From Paracoccus albus (GTDB taxonomy: Bacteria; Pseudomonadota; Alphaproteobacteria; Rhodobacterales; Rhodobacteraceae), in contig NZ_CP115775.1 of assembly GCF_027913035.1 (NCBI RefSeq), positions 2,440,501-2,504,500 on the forward strand: 64,000 bases of DNA. The letters are read 5' to 3'. This document shows, piece by piece, positions 47,416 to 56,032 of the stretch. Below the pieces are notes generated by a model that saw only the letters and a list, made by a program, of their open reading frames with translations, was not told the DNA's origin and ran no database searches. The stretch's first letter is position 1. Each line of letters starts with the position of its first letter. A program made the position numbers and the translations under genes.

Positions 47416-47426
47416 TGTGGTTTCCT

Positions 47427-48233
47427 TCAGAAAAGCGACTTGCGCAGCATATTCAGGGCAACAAGCATCAGGAAGAAGGCAAAGAACTTCTTCAGCATCT
47501 TCGCATCCAGCCTGTGAGCAAGGCTCGCGCCGAGTGGTGCCGTAATGGTTGTCATCACAATGACAATCAGGAAGGCCGGAATATTAACGGCACCGATGGT
47601 GCCGGGCGGCGCATTCTCGGTTGGGGTCAGGAGGAACAGCAGGGCCGAGGGCAAGGCAATCAGCCCGCCAAACCCCGCCGCTGTCGCCACGGCACGGTGT
47701 ATGGGCCGCCCGTGCAGCGTCATGATCGGCACCCCGATAGAGCCGCCGCCAATGCCCAGCAGAACCGAGACGAAACCGGTCAGCACAGCCATCACATATT
47801 TGACCGGGCCCTGCGGCATCTCATCAGCCAAGCGCCAGCTGGCGCGGCCAAACATCATATACACAGCGATCACAACGACCAGAACGCCGAAGATCACCTG
47901 CAAGGTCTGCGTTCGCAATGCAGAGACCATAAGCACGCCAATCGCGGCGCCGATGGCAATACCGGGCGCCCATGCTTTCAGGATGGGCCAGTCGACGGCG
48001 CCTTTGCGGTTATGGGCCATGACCGAGCGGGCCGATGTGACAATGATCGTCGCAAGTGACGTCGCCAGGCAGATCTGCATAAGATCGTCGGAACCATAGC
48101 CCGCCGCGCTGAACAGATAAAAAAAGGCGGGCACCAGCACGATGCCGCCACCGACACCCAGCAAACCCGCCAGAACTCCGGCGAACGCACCCACCAGGGC
48201 AAGGGTCAGTGCGGGTAGGATCAGATCGGTCAT
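47427..48233 (-). CDS. TSUP family transporter (TauE/SafE-like)
   Basis: A 268-residue membrane protein with about eight helices and the repeated glycine motif seen at [20 protein letters not shown] and [24 protein letters not shown] proteins export sulfite, sulfoacetate or related anions; the substrate cannot be told. Overlaps dusA by 4 bp. Confidence 0.9.
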   Translation of the reverse strand: MTDLILPALTLALVGAFAGVLAGLLGVGGGIVLVPAFFYLFSAAGYGSDDLMQICLATSLATIIVTSARSVMAHNRKGAVDWPILKAWAPGIAIGAAIGVLMVSALRTQTLQVIFGVLVVVIAVYMMFGRASWRLADEMPQGPVKYVMAVLTGFVSVLLGIGGGSIGVPIMTLHGRPIHRAVATAAGFGGLIALPSALLFLLTPTENAPPGTIGAVNIPAFLIVIVMTTITAPLGASLAHRLDAKMLKKFFAFFLMLVALNMLRKSLF

Positions 48234-49225
48234 GCGGCCTCCATCGCGTTGCGGACCTGATCCAATGCCGCGTCGTAAAGTGCAAGTCCCTGCGCAGGGG
48301 TTGTTGCCTTCGATGCGCCCTCACTGAGGGCCCTGCGCCACAGTCTTGCGCCGGGACGGGCGTGGAACAGCCCCAACATGTGGCGGCTGATCTGATGGAT
48401 CCGTGCACCCTCATCCAACCAGACAGCGACGCGCGCGCGCATCGCCAACGCAGCATCCACAGGATCGGCGAAAGGCGGGCGCTCGTTCCAGAACCTGTCG
48501 GCGGCACCAAGGGAATCCCAAGGCTGGTGATAGGCAGCACGACCGATCATGACACCATCCATGAGTTTCAGCTGCGCTTCGGCCGTGTCAGGCGTCACAC
48601 CGCCGTTGATGGACAGGTGCATGTCCGGAAACTGCGCCTTCATCCGATGAACGAGTGGATAGTCCAGAGGCGGAATTTCGCGGTTATCCTTGGGGCTCAG
48701 CCCTTCAAGCCACGCCTTGCGGGCATGAATGGTCACACGGCGCACACCGGCATCCCGCATCCGGGCAAGAAAGTCGGGCAAGACAACTTCAGGGTCCTGA
48801 TCGTCAACGCCGATACGGCATTTCACCGTTACCTCTACCGGGCTTTCAGCGATCATGGCGCGAACGCAATCCGCCACAAGGCCGGGTGTTTTCATCAGAA
48901 TGGCACCAAAGCAGCCGGACTGCACCCGGTCCGATGGGCAGCCGACATTCAGGTTGATCTCGTCATAGCCGAACGGCGCGGCCAAAGCCGTGGCCTGCCG
49001 CAACTCCTCCGGGTCAGAGCCGCCGATCTGAAGTGCAACCGGATGTTCCGCACCATCCTTGCGCAACAGCCGCGCGCGCGGACCGTGAATGATCGCCGGT
49101 GCGGTGACCATCTCTGTATACAGTAGCGCCCGCCGCGTCAGGCAGCGGTGAAAGCCACGGCAATAACGATCCGTCCAATCCATCATCGGCGCCACACTTA
49201 GCATAGCATGTTGATTTATTTGCAT
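48230..49225 (-). CDS. dusA: tRNA-dihydrouridine(20/20a) synthase DusA
   Basis: DusA (331 residues) reduces uridine at positions 20/20a of tRNA using FMN. LSVAPMMDWTDRYCRGFHR opens the TIM barrel, EINLNVGCPSDRVQSGCFGA holds the catalytic cysteine, and TIHARKAWLEGLSPKDNR and SINGGV are family motifs. The first seven codons (MQINQHA) are AT-rich and unlike the rest of the gene; the second in-frame ATG (49204) starts the conserved part. This is expected if an element inserted at the 5' end of dusA replaced the original start. Confidence 0.95.
   Translation of the reverse strand: MQINQHAMLSVAPMMDWTDRYCRGFHRCLTRRALLYTEMVTAPAIIHGPRARLLRKDGAEHPVALQIGGSDPEELRQATALAAPFGYDEINLNVGCPSDRVQSGCFGAILMKTPGLVADCVRAMIAESPVEVTVKCRIGVDDQDPEVVLPDFLARMRDAGVRRVTIHARKAWLEGLSPKDNREIPPLDYPLVHRMKAQFPDMHLSINGGVTPDTAEAQLKLMDGVMIGRAAYHQPWDSLGAADRFWNERPPFADPVDAALAMRARVAVWLDEGARIHQISRHMLGLFHARPGARLWRRALSEGASKATTPAQGLALYDAALDQVRNAMEAA
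49190..49225. other. Possible dusA attachment junction
   Basis: Base composition changes within dusA codons 1-12: AT-rich codons up to about 49,192, then GC-rich sequence GCGCC-GATGATGG of the conserved MMDWTD region. A family of integrases is known to insert elements at the 5' end of dusA. No second copy of the junction was seen in this window, so the far end would lie beyond the right edge. A CTACGCC direct repeat (49262-49268 and 49272-49278) lies between here and the integrase. Confidence 0.5.
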
Positions 49226-49337
49226 TTTTAACGTATCATCAATTTGTTAGCAGACCTCGCTCTACGCCGGACTACGCCCTGATATCCCCTAATTCGCCCC
49301 TTTACGACGACTCATTGCACACAGAGCGCACACGAAC

Positions 49338-50426
49338 ATGGCCTCCATCACCAAACTTCCCTCTGGCGCATACCGGGTCCAGATCAGACGAAAGGGCCGC
49401 TACGCAAGCGAGACCTTTCTTCGCCGTGACGACGCCCATCGTTGGGCACGCCAAGCGGAGACCCGCGTCGATCAGGGACTGGCACCGAACACTTCCTCGA
49501 TTGCTCGCGTACAGACCTTCGGTGACCTGATCAATCTGCATATAGCCGATATGTGCGAGGTAGGGAAATCTCCGCGCCGAAGCAAGGCTGCAACACTTGC
49601 GGCTCTCAAACGCGATCTGGGCAATGAGAAGATCGGTCGACTCGACCGGCAAATGCTGATCGAGTACGGTCGTAAGCGAGCAGATCAGGGTGCAGGGCCA
49701 GTCACGCTTGGGATCGACATCGGCGTCATCAAGATGATCCTGACCCATGCGGCGGCGGTTCATGGCCTCGAAACCTCGCCCGAGCCTGTCGACCTCGCGC
49801 GGGTCGCACTAAAACGCTTGGGGCTGATTGGAAAGGGAATCGAGCGGGATCGGCGCCCAAGTCATGCTGAGTTGAAGCGTCTCTTCGATTGCTTCGACGC
49901 AAATGAGCGCCTCACCTTGCCAATGACGCGATTGGTTCAATTCGCTATCGCCACGGCCATGCGGCTCGACGAAATCTGCCGGGTCGAATGGGCAGACCTC
50001 GATGTTGACCGGCATATGCTTTTTATCAAGGACCGAAAGGACCCGCGCAATAAGTCGGGCAACGACCAGCGGATTCCGCTCTTTGCAGCAACAGGGTTTG
50101 ATGCCTGGGCTCTTGTGATGGCGCAGGCCAAGCAGTCAGGGCGAGTAAAGGGGCCGATCTTTCCTTATAATTCTCGCTCTGTCGGAACCGCGTTCCGTCG
50201 CGCCTGTACTGAAGCCGACATCAAGGACCTCCATTTCCACGACCTGCGGCATGAAGCAACAAGTCGGCTTTTCGAGATGGGTCTCGCCATCGAGCAGGTC
50301 GCGCTGGTGACCGGGCACAAAGACTGGAAGATGCTTCGCCGCTACACGCATATTCGTCCCGAAACTCTGCACCAAATCATCGCGGTACGTGCGCCCAACC
50401 CCTTGCGTAACTTCGCTGCAGAATAA
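49338..50426 (+). CDS. Tyrosine recombinase/integrase next to dusA
   Basis: A 362-residue integrase. The N-terminal 40 residues (ITKLPSGAYRVQIRRKGRYA) form an arm-type DNA-binding domain, residues about 60-150 the core-binding domain, and the C-terminal catalytic domain has R209 (AMRLDEICR), H301-x-x-R304 (HDLRHEATSR), H327 (TGHKDW) and the tyrosine nucleophile Y336 (RRYTHI). All five are present, so it may be active. It is divergent from dusA with 112 bp between the starts and points toward a tRNA-Met fragment 55 bp after its stop. Confidence 0.93.
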   Translation: MASITKLPSGAYRVQIRRKGRYASETFLRRDDAHRWARQAETRVDQGLAPNTSSIARVQTFGDLINLHIADMCEVGKSPRRSKAATLAALKRDLGNEKIGRLDRQMLIEYGRKRADQGAGPVTLGIDIGVIKMILTHAAAVHGLETSPEPVDLARVALKRLGLIGKGIERDRRPSHAELKRLFDCFDANERLTLPMTRLVQFAIATAMRLDEICRVEWADLDVDRHMLFIKDRKDPRNKSGNDQRIPLFAATGFDAWALVMAQAKQSGRVKGPIFPYNSRSVGTAFRRACTEADIKDLHFHDLRHEATSRLFEMGLAIEQVALVTGHKDWKMLRRYTHIRPETLHQIIAVRAPNPLRNFAAE

Positions 50427-50885
50427 ATTCACTTGGACAAGACCATAACTGCATAAGCCGGGACTGGCCCGGATATTGAGTGCGGGGGCAGGATTTGAAC
50501 CTGCGACCTTCAGGTTATGAGCCGATCAGAGGGAAAATTGCGAAATCTAGCGATTTCAGCGCCTTAGGTGACAACCGTTTGATTTATTGCGATTTCCATG
50601 TCGACGCTCAACTGCATTGAGCGACATCCGACGGAACAACCTGCACGAAAACTGCAGCCAAGGGTTGAGGTGGCGTTGAGGTAGATGATTTTTCCAGCAT
50701 CGTAAGTCCGCCAACAAAAGTGCGACCCATGCGTTGCCAGCAAGAGAGGGCTCGCTGAGAAAAAACTCACATTGACAACGGTCGTCTTAATGTCGTCGCC
50801 CTGATGGAAAGCCGCGTCATCTGTTTTGGACTACCCTGATCGGGCTGAAACCGAAATTTCAAACCCACACGCCGCTTCCTCAACC
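50427..50885. other. Gene-free region between integrase and copper ATPase
   Basis: About 460 bp with the tRNA fragment at 50,481-50,523 and no credible gene. A short open frame at 50,564-50,770 on the minus strand lacks a ribosome-binding site and family resemblance. AT content is higher than the chromosome to the left. Confidence 0.6.
50481..50523 (-). pseudogene. 3' fragment of an initiator tRNA-Met gene
   Basis: Read on the minus strand, GGCTCATAACCTGAAGGTCG begins a match to tRNA-fMet from the anticodon (CAT) loop through the T arm (GCAGGTTCAAATCCTGC) to the acceptor end CCCCGCA. The D arm and the 5' acceptor strand are missing, since the sequence before 50,523 does not pair. Such 3' fragments mark the far end of elements inserted into a tRNA gene. 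By the usual layout the island lies on the 5' side of the fragment, that is, to the right. Confidence 0.8.
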
Positions 50886-53249
50886 CTATAGCTTCACCCG
50901 TTTCAGCCGCAGCGCATTGGCGATGACCGAGACCGAGGACAGCGACATGGCCGCCGCCGCGATCATCGGCGATAGCAGCAGGCCAAAGACCGGATAGAGC
51001 AGCCCGGCCGCCACCGGGATGCCCGCGGCGTTGTAGATGAAAGCAAAGAACAGGTTCTGTCGGATATTGCGCATGGTGGCCACGGCGAGCTTGCGGGCGC
51101 GGACGATGCCGGTCAGGTCGCCGCCCAAGAGGGTCAACCCGGCGCTTTCCACCGCCACATCCGCCCCGGTGCCCATGGCAATGCCCACATCCGCAGCCGC
51201 AAGCGCAGGGGCATCATTCACCCCGTCGCCGGCCATGGCGACCTTGCTCCCCTTGCTGCGCAGCCCATCGATCAGGTCCTTCTTGCCCTCAGGCAGCATT
51301 CCGGCGCGGACCTCGTCGATGCCCAACCGGTTGGCCACGGCCTGCGCCGTGCGTTCATTGTCGCCGGTTGCCATGATCACCTTGATGCCCAGATCGTGCA
51401 ACTCGCGGATCGCCGCCTCGGCGGTGGGCTTGATCGGATCTGCCACGGCGACCAGACCCGCCAGCCTGCCATCCAGCGCGACGAACATCGCAGTCTTGCC
51501 CTCACCGCGCAGGCGGTCGGCAGTGTCCTCGCCCGTGTCGCAGTCGATGCCAAGCGACGTCATCAGCGCGTTATTGCCAAGCGCCACATCGCGTCCATCA
51601 ACCTTGCCAATCACCCCCTTGCCGGTGATGGCCTCGAATTCCTCGCCATTGCCAAGCCTCAGCCCACGCGCCTTGGCACCCTCGACGATCGCCTCGGCCA
51701 GCGGGTGTTCGGATGCGCGTTCCAGCGCGGCGGCGGCGGCCAGCAACTCATCCTCGGGCACATCGCCGAAGCTGGTCACATCGGTCAGCGCGGGCTTGCC
51801 TTCGGTCAGCGTGCCGGTCTTGTCGACGATCAGGGTGTCGACCTCGGCCATCAGTTCCAGCGCCTCGGCATTCTTGACCAGCACGCCGGCCTGCGCACCG
51901 CGCCCCGCCGCCGTGGTGATGGAAATCGGCGTTGCCAGCCCAAGCGCACAGGGACAGGCGATGATCAGCACAGAAACCGCCGAGGCGATGGCGAAGACAT
52001 AGGACGGGCTGGGGCCGAAGATCAGCCAGACGAAAAAGGCCGCGATGGCGATGACCACCACCACAGGCACGAAGATCGCCGAGACCCGGTCGGCCAGCCC
52101 CTGAATCGGCGCCTTGGACCGCCGCGCCCCGGCGACCATCTGGACGATCTGCGACAGCACCGTATCGGCGCCGACATCGGTGGCGCGGATCGCCAGCGTG
52201 CCGTTCTTGTTGATCGTGCCGCCGGTCACGCGGTCGCCCTGCACCTTTTCGACCGGGACCGGCTCGCCCGTGATCATGCTTTCATCGACGGAAGACCGCC
52301 CCTCGGCCACCTCGCCATCGACCGGCACGCTGTCGCCGGGGCGCACGCGCAAGAGGTCCCCCGCCACGATGTTTTCCAGCGGCGCATCGTATTCCGTGCC
52401 ATCGGGCAGGATGCGCCGGGCGGTCTTGGGCGCGAGATCCATCAGCGCCCGGATCGCATCGCCGGTGCGTTCCCGCGCCCGCAATTCCAGCACCTGCCCG
52501 ACAAAGACCAGGGCCACGATGACCACGGCGGCCTCGTAATAGGTGCCGACGGTTTCGCCAATGCGGTATTCCTCGGGGAAGATGCCGGGCAGAAAGGTCG
52601 CGAACAGCGAATAGGTATAGGCCGCCCCCACCCCCAGCGATATCAGCGTCCACATGTTCGGCGAGCGGTTTTTGAAGGAATCCAGCCCGCGCTGAAAGAA
52701 GGGCCGCGCCGCCCAGAGCACGATGGGCGTGGCCAGCAGGAATTCCAGCCAGACGGCGGTGCGGTGCCCGATCCAGTCGCGGACCGGAATGCCCACCATC
52801 TCGCCCATGGTCAGGATCAACAGCGGCACGGCGGCAGCCACGCTGACCCAGAGCCTGCGGGTGAAATCGGTCAGTTCGTGGCTGGGTTCGTCCGAGGGAA
52901 TCATCGGCTCCAAGGCCATGCCGCAGATCGGGCAGGCGCCAGGTTCGTCTCGGACGATCTCGGGATGCATCGGGCAGGTCCACTGCGTGCCTGCCGGGGC
53001 GGATTTTTCGACCTTGACCGCCGCGCCCGAGGCGTAGAACCACGGATCGCCGTCGAACTTCGACTGGCAACCGTCCGAGCAGAAATAGAAGGTCTGTCCC
53101 TCATAGTCGCGCTGACGGGCCTCTGGCTTGATCGTCACCTGCATGCCGCAAACCGGGTCGATGGCCTTGCCGGGATCAGCCTGTGCCGGTGCGCCGCCGT
53201 GTGTCCCGTGATCGTGATGCCCGTGCGAATGATCGTGCTTGTGGTCCAT
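50886..53249 (-). CDS. copA: Cu+-exporting P1B-type ATPase with YHS and metal-binding domains
   Basis: A 787-residue heavy-metal P-type ATPase. The N terminus is His-rich ([17 protein letters not shown]), followed by a YHS domain (DPVCGM at 31-36, FCSDGC at 56-61) and a heavy-metal binding domain ([20 protein letters not shown] at 91-110). Six to eight membrane helices hold the CPC motif in [13 protein letters not shown], with [11 protein letters not shown] as the phosphorylation site and [10 protein letters not shown] in the hinge. CPC with these N-terminal domains fits Cu+ (or Ag+) export from the cytoplasm. It is divergent from csoR, across a shared operator region. Confidence 0.95.
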   Translation of the reverse strand: MDHKHDHSHGHHDHGTHGGAPAQADPGKAIDPVCGMQVTIKPEARQRDYEGQTFYFCSDGCQSKFDGDPWFYASGAAVKVEKSAPAGTQWTCPMHPEIVRDEPGACPICGMALEPMIPSDEPSHELTDFTRRLWVSVAAAVPLLILTMGEMVGIPVRDWIGHRTAVWLEFLLATPIVLWAARPFFQRGLDSFKNRSPNMWTLISLGVGAAYTYSLFATFLPGIFPEEYRIGETVGTYYEAAVVIVALVFVGQVLELRARERTGDAIRALMDLAPKTARRILPDGTEYDAPLENIVAGDLLRVRPGDSVPVDGEVAEGRSSVDESMITGEPVPVEKVQGDRVTGGTINKNGTLAIRATDVGADTVLSQIVQMVAGARRSKAPIQGLADRVSAIFVPVVVVIAIAAFFVWLIFGPSPSYVFAIASAVSVLIIACPCALGLATPISITTAAGRGAQAGVLVKNAEALELMAEVDTLIVDKTGTLTEGKPALTDVTSFGDVPEDELLAAAAALERASEHPLAEAIVEGAKARGLRLGNGEEFEAITGKGVIGKVDGRDVALGNNALMTSLGIDCDTGEDTADRLRGEGKTAMFVALDGRLAGLVAVADPIKPTAEAAIRELHDLGIKVIMATGDNERTAQAVANRLGIDEVRAGMLPEGKKDLIDGLRSKGSKVAMAGDGVNDAPALAAADVGIAMGTGADVAVESAGLTLLGGDLTGIVRARKLAVATMRNIRQNLFFAFIYNAAGIPVAAGLLYPVFGLLLSPMIAAAAMSLSSVSVIANALRLKRVKL

Positions 53250-53265
53250 GACTCTCTCCCGGTAG

Positions 53266-53315
53266 ATACCTGTAGGGGGTATATCAGACTTGCTCTATAC
53301 CCCTTGAGGGTATAG
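53266..53315. promoter_or_regulatory. Two CsoR-type operator repeats between copA and csoR
   Basis: Repeat one: ATACC (53266-53270) with GGTAT (53278-53282) in a G-rich centre. Repeat two: CTATACCC (53295-53302), CTTGA, GGGTATAG (53308-53315), a perfect inverted repeat. Both fit the TACCC...GGGTA layout of CsoR operators and lie between the divergent copA and csoR starts, so one repressor can control both. Confidence 0.8.
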
Positions 53316-53349
53316 CACAAGCCGCAGTTGTTGAAGATCGGAGCCCTCC

Positions 53350-53631
53350 TTGGCGCATGACAAGCAGAACCGAGACGCGATCCTGAAGCGGCTTTCCCGC
53401 CTGAACGGTCAGGTGCAGGGCGTGTCGCGCATGGTCGAGGACGGGCGCTATTGCGTCGATATCCTGAACCAGACCGCCGCCATCCGATCCGCACTGCGCG
53501 GGGTCGAACGCCTGCTGATCGAGGATCACGCGCGCAGCTGCATGGAGGACGCGATCCAATCCGGCGATCAGGACCGACAGCGGGTGATGTTCCGCGAGGT
53601 CGTCGAGCTGATGGAAAAGGTGCGCGACTGA
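53350..53631 (+). CDS. csoR: CsoR/RcnR-family copper-sensing repressor
   Basis: A 93-residue all-helical repressor. The Cu+ ligands C35 (RYCVDILNQ), H60 and C64 (IEDHARSC) match the C-H-C spacing of Mycobacterium tuberculosis CsoR (36/61/65). Apo-protein binds the operator and copper releases it. The TTG start has GGAG six nt upstream, and no in-frame ATG exists nearby. The stop overlaps the ATG of the next gene (TGATG). Confidence 0.9.
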   Translation: MAHDKQNRDAILKRLSRLNGQVQGVSRMVEDGRYCVDILNQTAAIRSALRGVERLLIEDHARSCMEDAIQSGDQDRQRVMFREVVELMEKVRD

Positions 53632-53954
53632 TGCGGTTGCTGCTGTCGGCCCTGCTTGCCGTCATGCTGGCGGTGACGATGCCATTGGCGCTGACCGGCG
53701 CAGCCTCGGCGGAAGCATCGCCGACGACCTCGAAGGTCGAAACATCCCTCTCGCCAGCCGCGCATGAATGCTGCACCCCGCAGCCGGATTCTCCGCATGG
53801 CGACTGTGCGGCCTGTGCCGCCATCGGCCATTCCGAAGTCACGCCGAACGCGGCCCGCTTGCCACGCCGAATCCGGCACATTCCCCCGCTGCATGACATG
53901 AAGTCCGCCAGGCCGCGCTTGCCGCTGCCCCCTCCGCGATCCGCTGCTCTCTGA
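53631..53954 (+). CDS. Small exported Cys/His-rich protein, 107 aa
   Basis: Starts inside the csoR stop codon, so it is translationally coupled. A signal peptide (LLLSALLAVMLAVTMPLALT) is followed by a short metal-ligand-rich stretch HECCTPQPDSPHGDCAACAA with a nearby GHSEV, and an Arg/Pro-rich tail (RPRLPLPPPRSAAL). Its gene position and ligand content suggest a periplasmic copper-binding role; no family is firmly recognised, though the layout is reminiscent of DUF2946 proteins. Confidence 0.68.
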   Translation: MRLLLSALLAVMLAVTMPLALTGAASAEASPTTSKVETSLSPAAHECCTPQPDSPHGDCAACAAIGHSEVTPNAARLPRRIRHIPPLHDMKSARPRLPLPPPRSAAL

Positions 53955-54048
53955 CGCCACCTGGCCCGATGGGCCTGCAAGCTGATCAATTGCGCCAGGA
54001 GAGGGGCGAATGCCCCTACGGCGCGCAATATACTGAAGGACATCAGAT

Positions 54049-54528
54049 ATGAGCAATCCCAATTTCTCGCGTCGCGGGGCGATCCTGGCGGTCGCGGCGA
54101 TGCTGTCGACAACCTCTACCCTTGCCTTTGCCGCCACCGGCTCGGACGAAAAGCCGAACCTGCTGAGCATCACCAAGGACCCCGGCTGCGGCTGCTGCGG
54201 CGCCTGGGCCGATCTGGCCATCGAGGCGGGGTTCGAGGTCGAGACGACCGAAACCAGCGATTATGTCGGCATGAAGCGTGACGCCGCTGTGCCCGAAAAC
54301 CTGTGGTCCTGCCACACGACCCGGATTGGCGGCTATATCGTCGAGGGCCATGTGCCCTTCGCGGCCATCAGGCAGCTTCTGGAACAGCGCCCCGATATTA
54401 CCGGTATCGCCGTGCCGGGGATGCCCGCCGGATCGCCGGGAATGGGCGGCGAGGTCGAGGCCACCGCCGAGGTCATCGCCTGGGGCGGCATTGCCGGCGA
54501 TGGGCGCGCCTTTCCGCTGGACGGGTAG
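54049..54528 (+). CDS. DUF411 metal-binding protein
   Basis: The 159-residue protein has a signal peptide with SRRGAILAVAAML, possibly Tat-type. The DUF411 motif is at ITKDPGCGCCGAWADL (C47, C49, C50), with a later C88-H89 in LWSCHTTRIGGYIVEGHVP. These residues can bind copper, and DUF411 genes are commonly found in copper or silver resistance clusters. The role is likely periplasmic copper sequestration. Three nt separate it from the cytochrome gene. Confidence 0.88.
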   Translation: MSNPNFSRRGAILAVAAMLSTTSTLAFAATGSDEKPNLLSITKDPGCGCCGAWADLAIEAGFEVETTETSDYVGMKRDAAVPENLWSCHTTRIGGYIVEGHVPFAAIRQLLEQRPDITGIAVPGMPAGSPGMGGEVEATAEVIAWGGIAGDGRAFPLDG

Positions 54529-54531
54529 CAG

Positions 54532-54987
54532 ATGACGCGCTACGCACTCATCCTCGTCGCAGCGGCCGGTCTGGCCGCTGCGATCCTGATACTATGGCGC
54601 GGCAGCGGGGCCACTGAACCATCCACGCATGATCAGGCCGTCATCGCGCTCGGCCAGCGGCTCTACGCCGACAACTGCGCCACATGCCACGGCGCCGATC
54701 TGGAGGGCCAGCCGGACTGGAAGATTCCGCTGGACAATGGCCGCTATCCGGCGCCACCGCATGACGAGACCGGCCACACATGGCATCATGCCGACGCGCT
54801 TCTGGAACGCATCATCCGCGACGGCACCGCCGCCGTGGTCGGCGATGGCTATGAAAGCGACATGCCCGGCTTTTCTGATTTCATGAGCGATGCCGAGATT
54901 ACCGCCGTTCTGGCTTTTATCAAATCCACCTGGCCGGAACGCGAGCGCGCGATCCAGAGCCGCATCACCAACGACAGCGCGCCATGA
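54532..54987 (+). CDS. Class I c-type cytochrome in the copper cluster
   Basis: A 151-residue protein with an N-terminal membrane anchor (residues about 4-21) and haem motif C49-A-T-C52-H53, likely axial methionine M111 (ESDMPGFSD). It should sit in the periplasm on an inner-membrane anchor. The electron partner is unknown; in this setting it may exchange electrons with the multicopper oxidase or help oxidise Cu+. Start at ATG 54532 just after the DUF411 stop. Confidence 0.88.
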   Translation: MTRYALILVAAAGLAAAILILWRGSGATEPSTHDQAVIALGQRLYADNCATCHGADLEGQPDWKIPLDNGRYPAPPHDETGHTWHHADALLERIIRDGTAAVVGDGYESDMPGFSDFMSDAEITAVLAFIKSTWPERERAIQSRITNDSAP

Positions 54988-55026
54988 CCTCCCGGCGCGT
55001 CACCACCATAGCCGAGGAGTTTCCCA

Positions 55027-55299
55027 ATGCAGATAAGAACCGCCGCAATCGCCCTGACGCTTCTCATCCTCGCCGGATGCGCAGCCCAGAGGCCCGATAT
55101 CGCCGCCGAGGAAGCCTCGCCCTATCCGATCCCGAACGAGGTCGTCGCCATTGCCGGCCCTAACCAGGACCTGACCACGGCGCGCCTCGACCCGGCGGAT
55201 GACTGCTATTGGTACTACCACGCAGGTCCGGTCGAAACGACGCTGGTGCCGCTGCGGGCCGCGAATGGCAACCAAATCTGCAACGCAAAACCGGTCTGA
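55027..55299 (+). CDS. Small lipoprotein in the copper cluster, 90 aa
   Basis: Lipoprotein signal with lipobox LAGC (residue 18). The mature part has two cysteines (DDCYWYYH, NQICNAKPV) and an aromatic-rich CYWYYH stretch. GAGGAG precedes the ATG. No family recognised. Last gene of the csoR-side operon. Confidence 0.7.
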   Translation: MQIRTAAIALTLLILAGCAAQRPDIAAEEASPYPIPNEVVAIAGPNQDLTTARLDPADDCYWYYHAGPVETTLVPLRAANGNQICNAKPV

Positions 55300-55312
55300 C
55301 CCATCAGGATCG

Positions 55313-55357
55313 CCGGAGGGCAGCAGACTAGCTTATCGCTGTCACGCTGCCCTCCGG
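55313..55357. terminator. Long inverted repeat between the two convergent copper operons
   Basis: CCGGAGGGCAGC (55313-55324) and its perfect complement GCTGCCCTCCGG (55346-55357) are separated by 21 nt. The right arm is the end of the L,D-transpeptidase coding sequence. No T-run follows. It may act as a two-way terminator. Confidence 0.6.
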
Positions 55358-55978
55358 TGAATAGAGATAGGCGGTCGAACCGATCTGGACCCGCGGGTAG
55401 AGCCCGTTGATATGGGCCATGACCATGCGGACGCAGCCGGAACTGGCGCGGCTGCCGATCGAGGTCGGAAACGGCGTACCGTGAATGCGCAGATAGGTAT
55501 CGCGGTCGCCGAGGTAGAGGTAAAGCGCGCGCGAACCCAGCGCGTTCTGGGGGCCGGGCTCGACGCCACCCTCAAATTGCGCATAGATCTCGGGCTCGCG
55601 CTCGATCATGTTCCGTGTCGGGGTCCAGTGCGGCCATTCGACCTTGCGCTTGATCGTATAGGTGCCCGGCTCATACAGATCGCCCCGGCCGATAGCGACG
55701 CCGTAGCGCATCGCCGTGCCACCCTCTTCGATGTGGTAAAGGTATCTTGCCACGGCATCGACATGAATATCGCCCGGCACCAGACCAGCATTCGCGACGA
55801 TCCGCTGCGGCAGGAAGCGCGGATGCAGACCCCAGGGATTGGGGCCACCGGCTTCCACCTCGGCATCCCAGGCGGCCTTCTGCGTCGCGTCGGGCCAGGT
55901 CGATGCCATTAGCGGATTGGCAGCGGCAGCCGAGAACAGGGCGGTTGTCGTCCGAATGAAATGTCTGCGTGTCAGCAT
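55328..55978 (-). CDS. L,D-transpeptidase (YkuD domain)
   Basis: A 216-residue exported protein. The N terminus (RRHFIRTTTALFSAAAANP) looks like a signal with twin arginines. The YkuD catalytic site is H166 in RIHGTPFPTSIG and nucleophile C182 in SSGCVRM. These enzymes make 3-3 cross-links in peptidoglycan or attach proteins to it. It is the last gene of the multicopper oxidase operon, 54 nt after the DUF305 gene. Confidence 0.92.
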   Translation of the reverse strand: MLTRRHFIRTTTALFSAAAANPLMASTWPDATQKAAWDAEVEAGGPNPWGLHPRFLPQRIVANAGLVPGDIHVDAVARYLYHIEEGGTAMRYGVAIGRGDLYEPGTYTIKRKVEWPHWTPTRNMIEREPEIYAQFEGGVEPGPQNALGSRALYLYLGDRDTYLRIHGTPFPTSIGSRASSGCVRMVMAHINGLYPRVQIGSTAYLYSPEGSVTAIS

Positions 55979-56032
55979 GTGATTGCTCCTGATTTATTTC
56001 TAACTTGAGAGAAAGTGGTAAATGAAGCGAGT

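Noticed and set aside
46219..47517. 432-codon open frame on the plus strand
   Set aside because: Antisense to aroA; composition is biased to His, Arg and Gly, with no start signal.
50481..50560. Complete tRNA-Met gene
   Set aside because: Only the anticodon loop to the 3' end is present. Sequence beyond 50,523 does not form the anticodon 5' stem, the D arm or the acceptor strand, so it is a fragment.
50564..50770. 68-codon frame on the minus strand near the tRNA fragment
   Set aside because: No ribosome-binding site, no signal or family pattern, and it covers a region with no coding bias.
51396..53315. 639-codon open frame on the plus strand
   Set aside because: It is antisense to the P-type ATPase gene and has low-complexity Arg/Gly/His composition without a ribosome-binding site.
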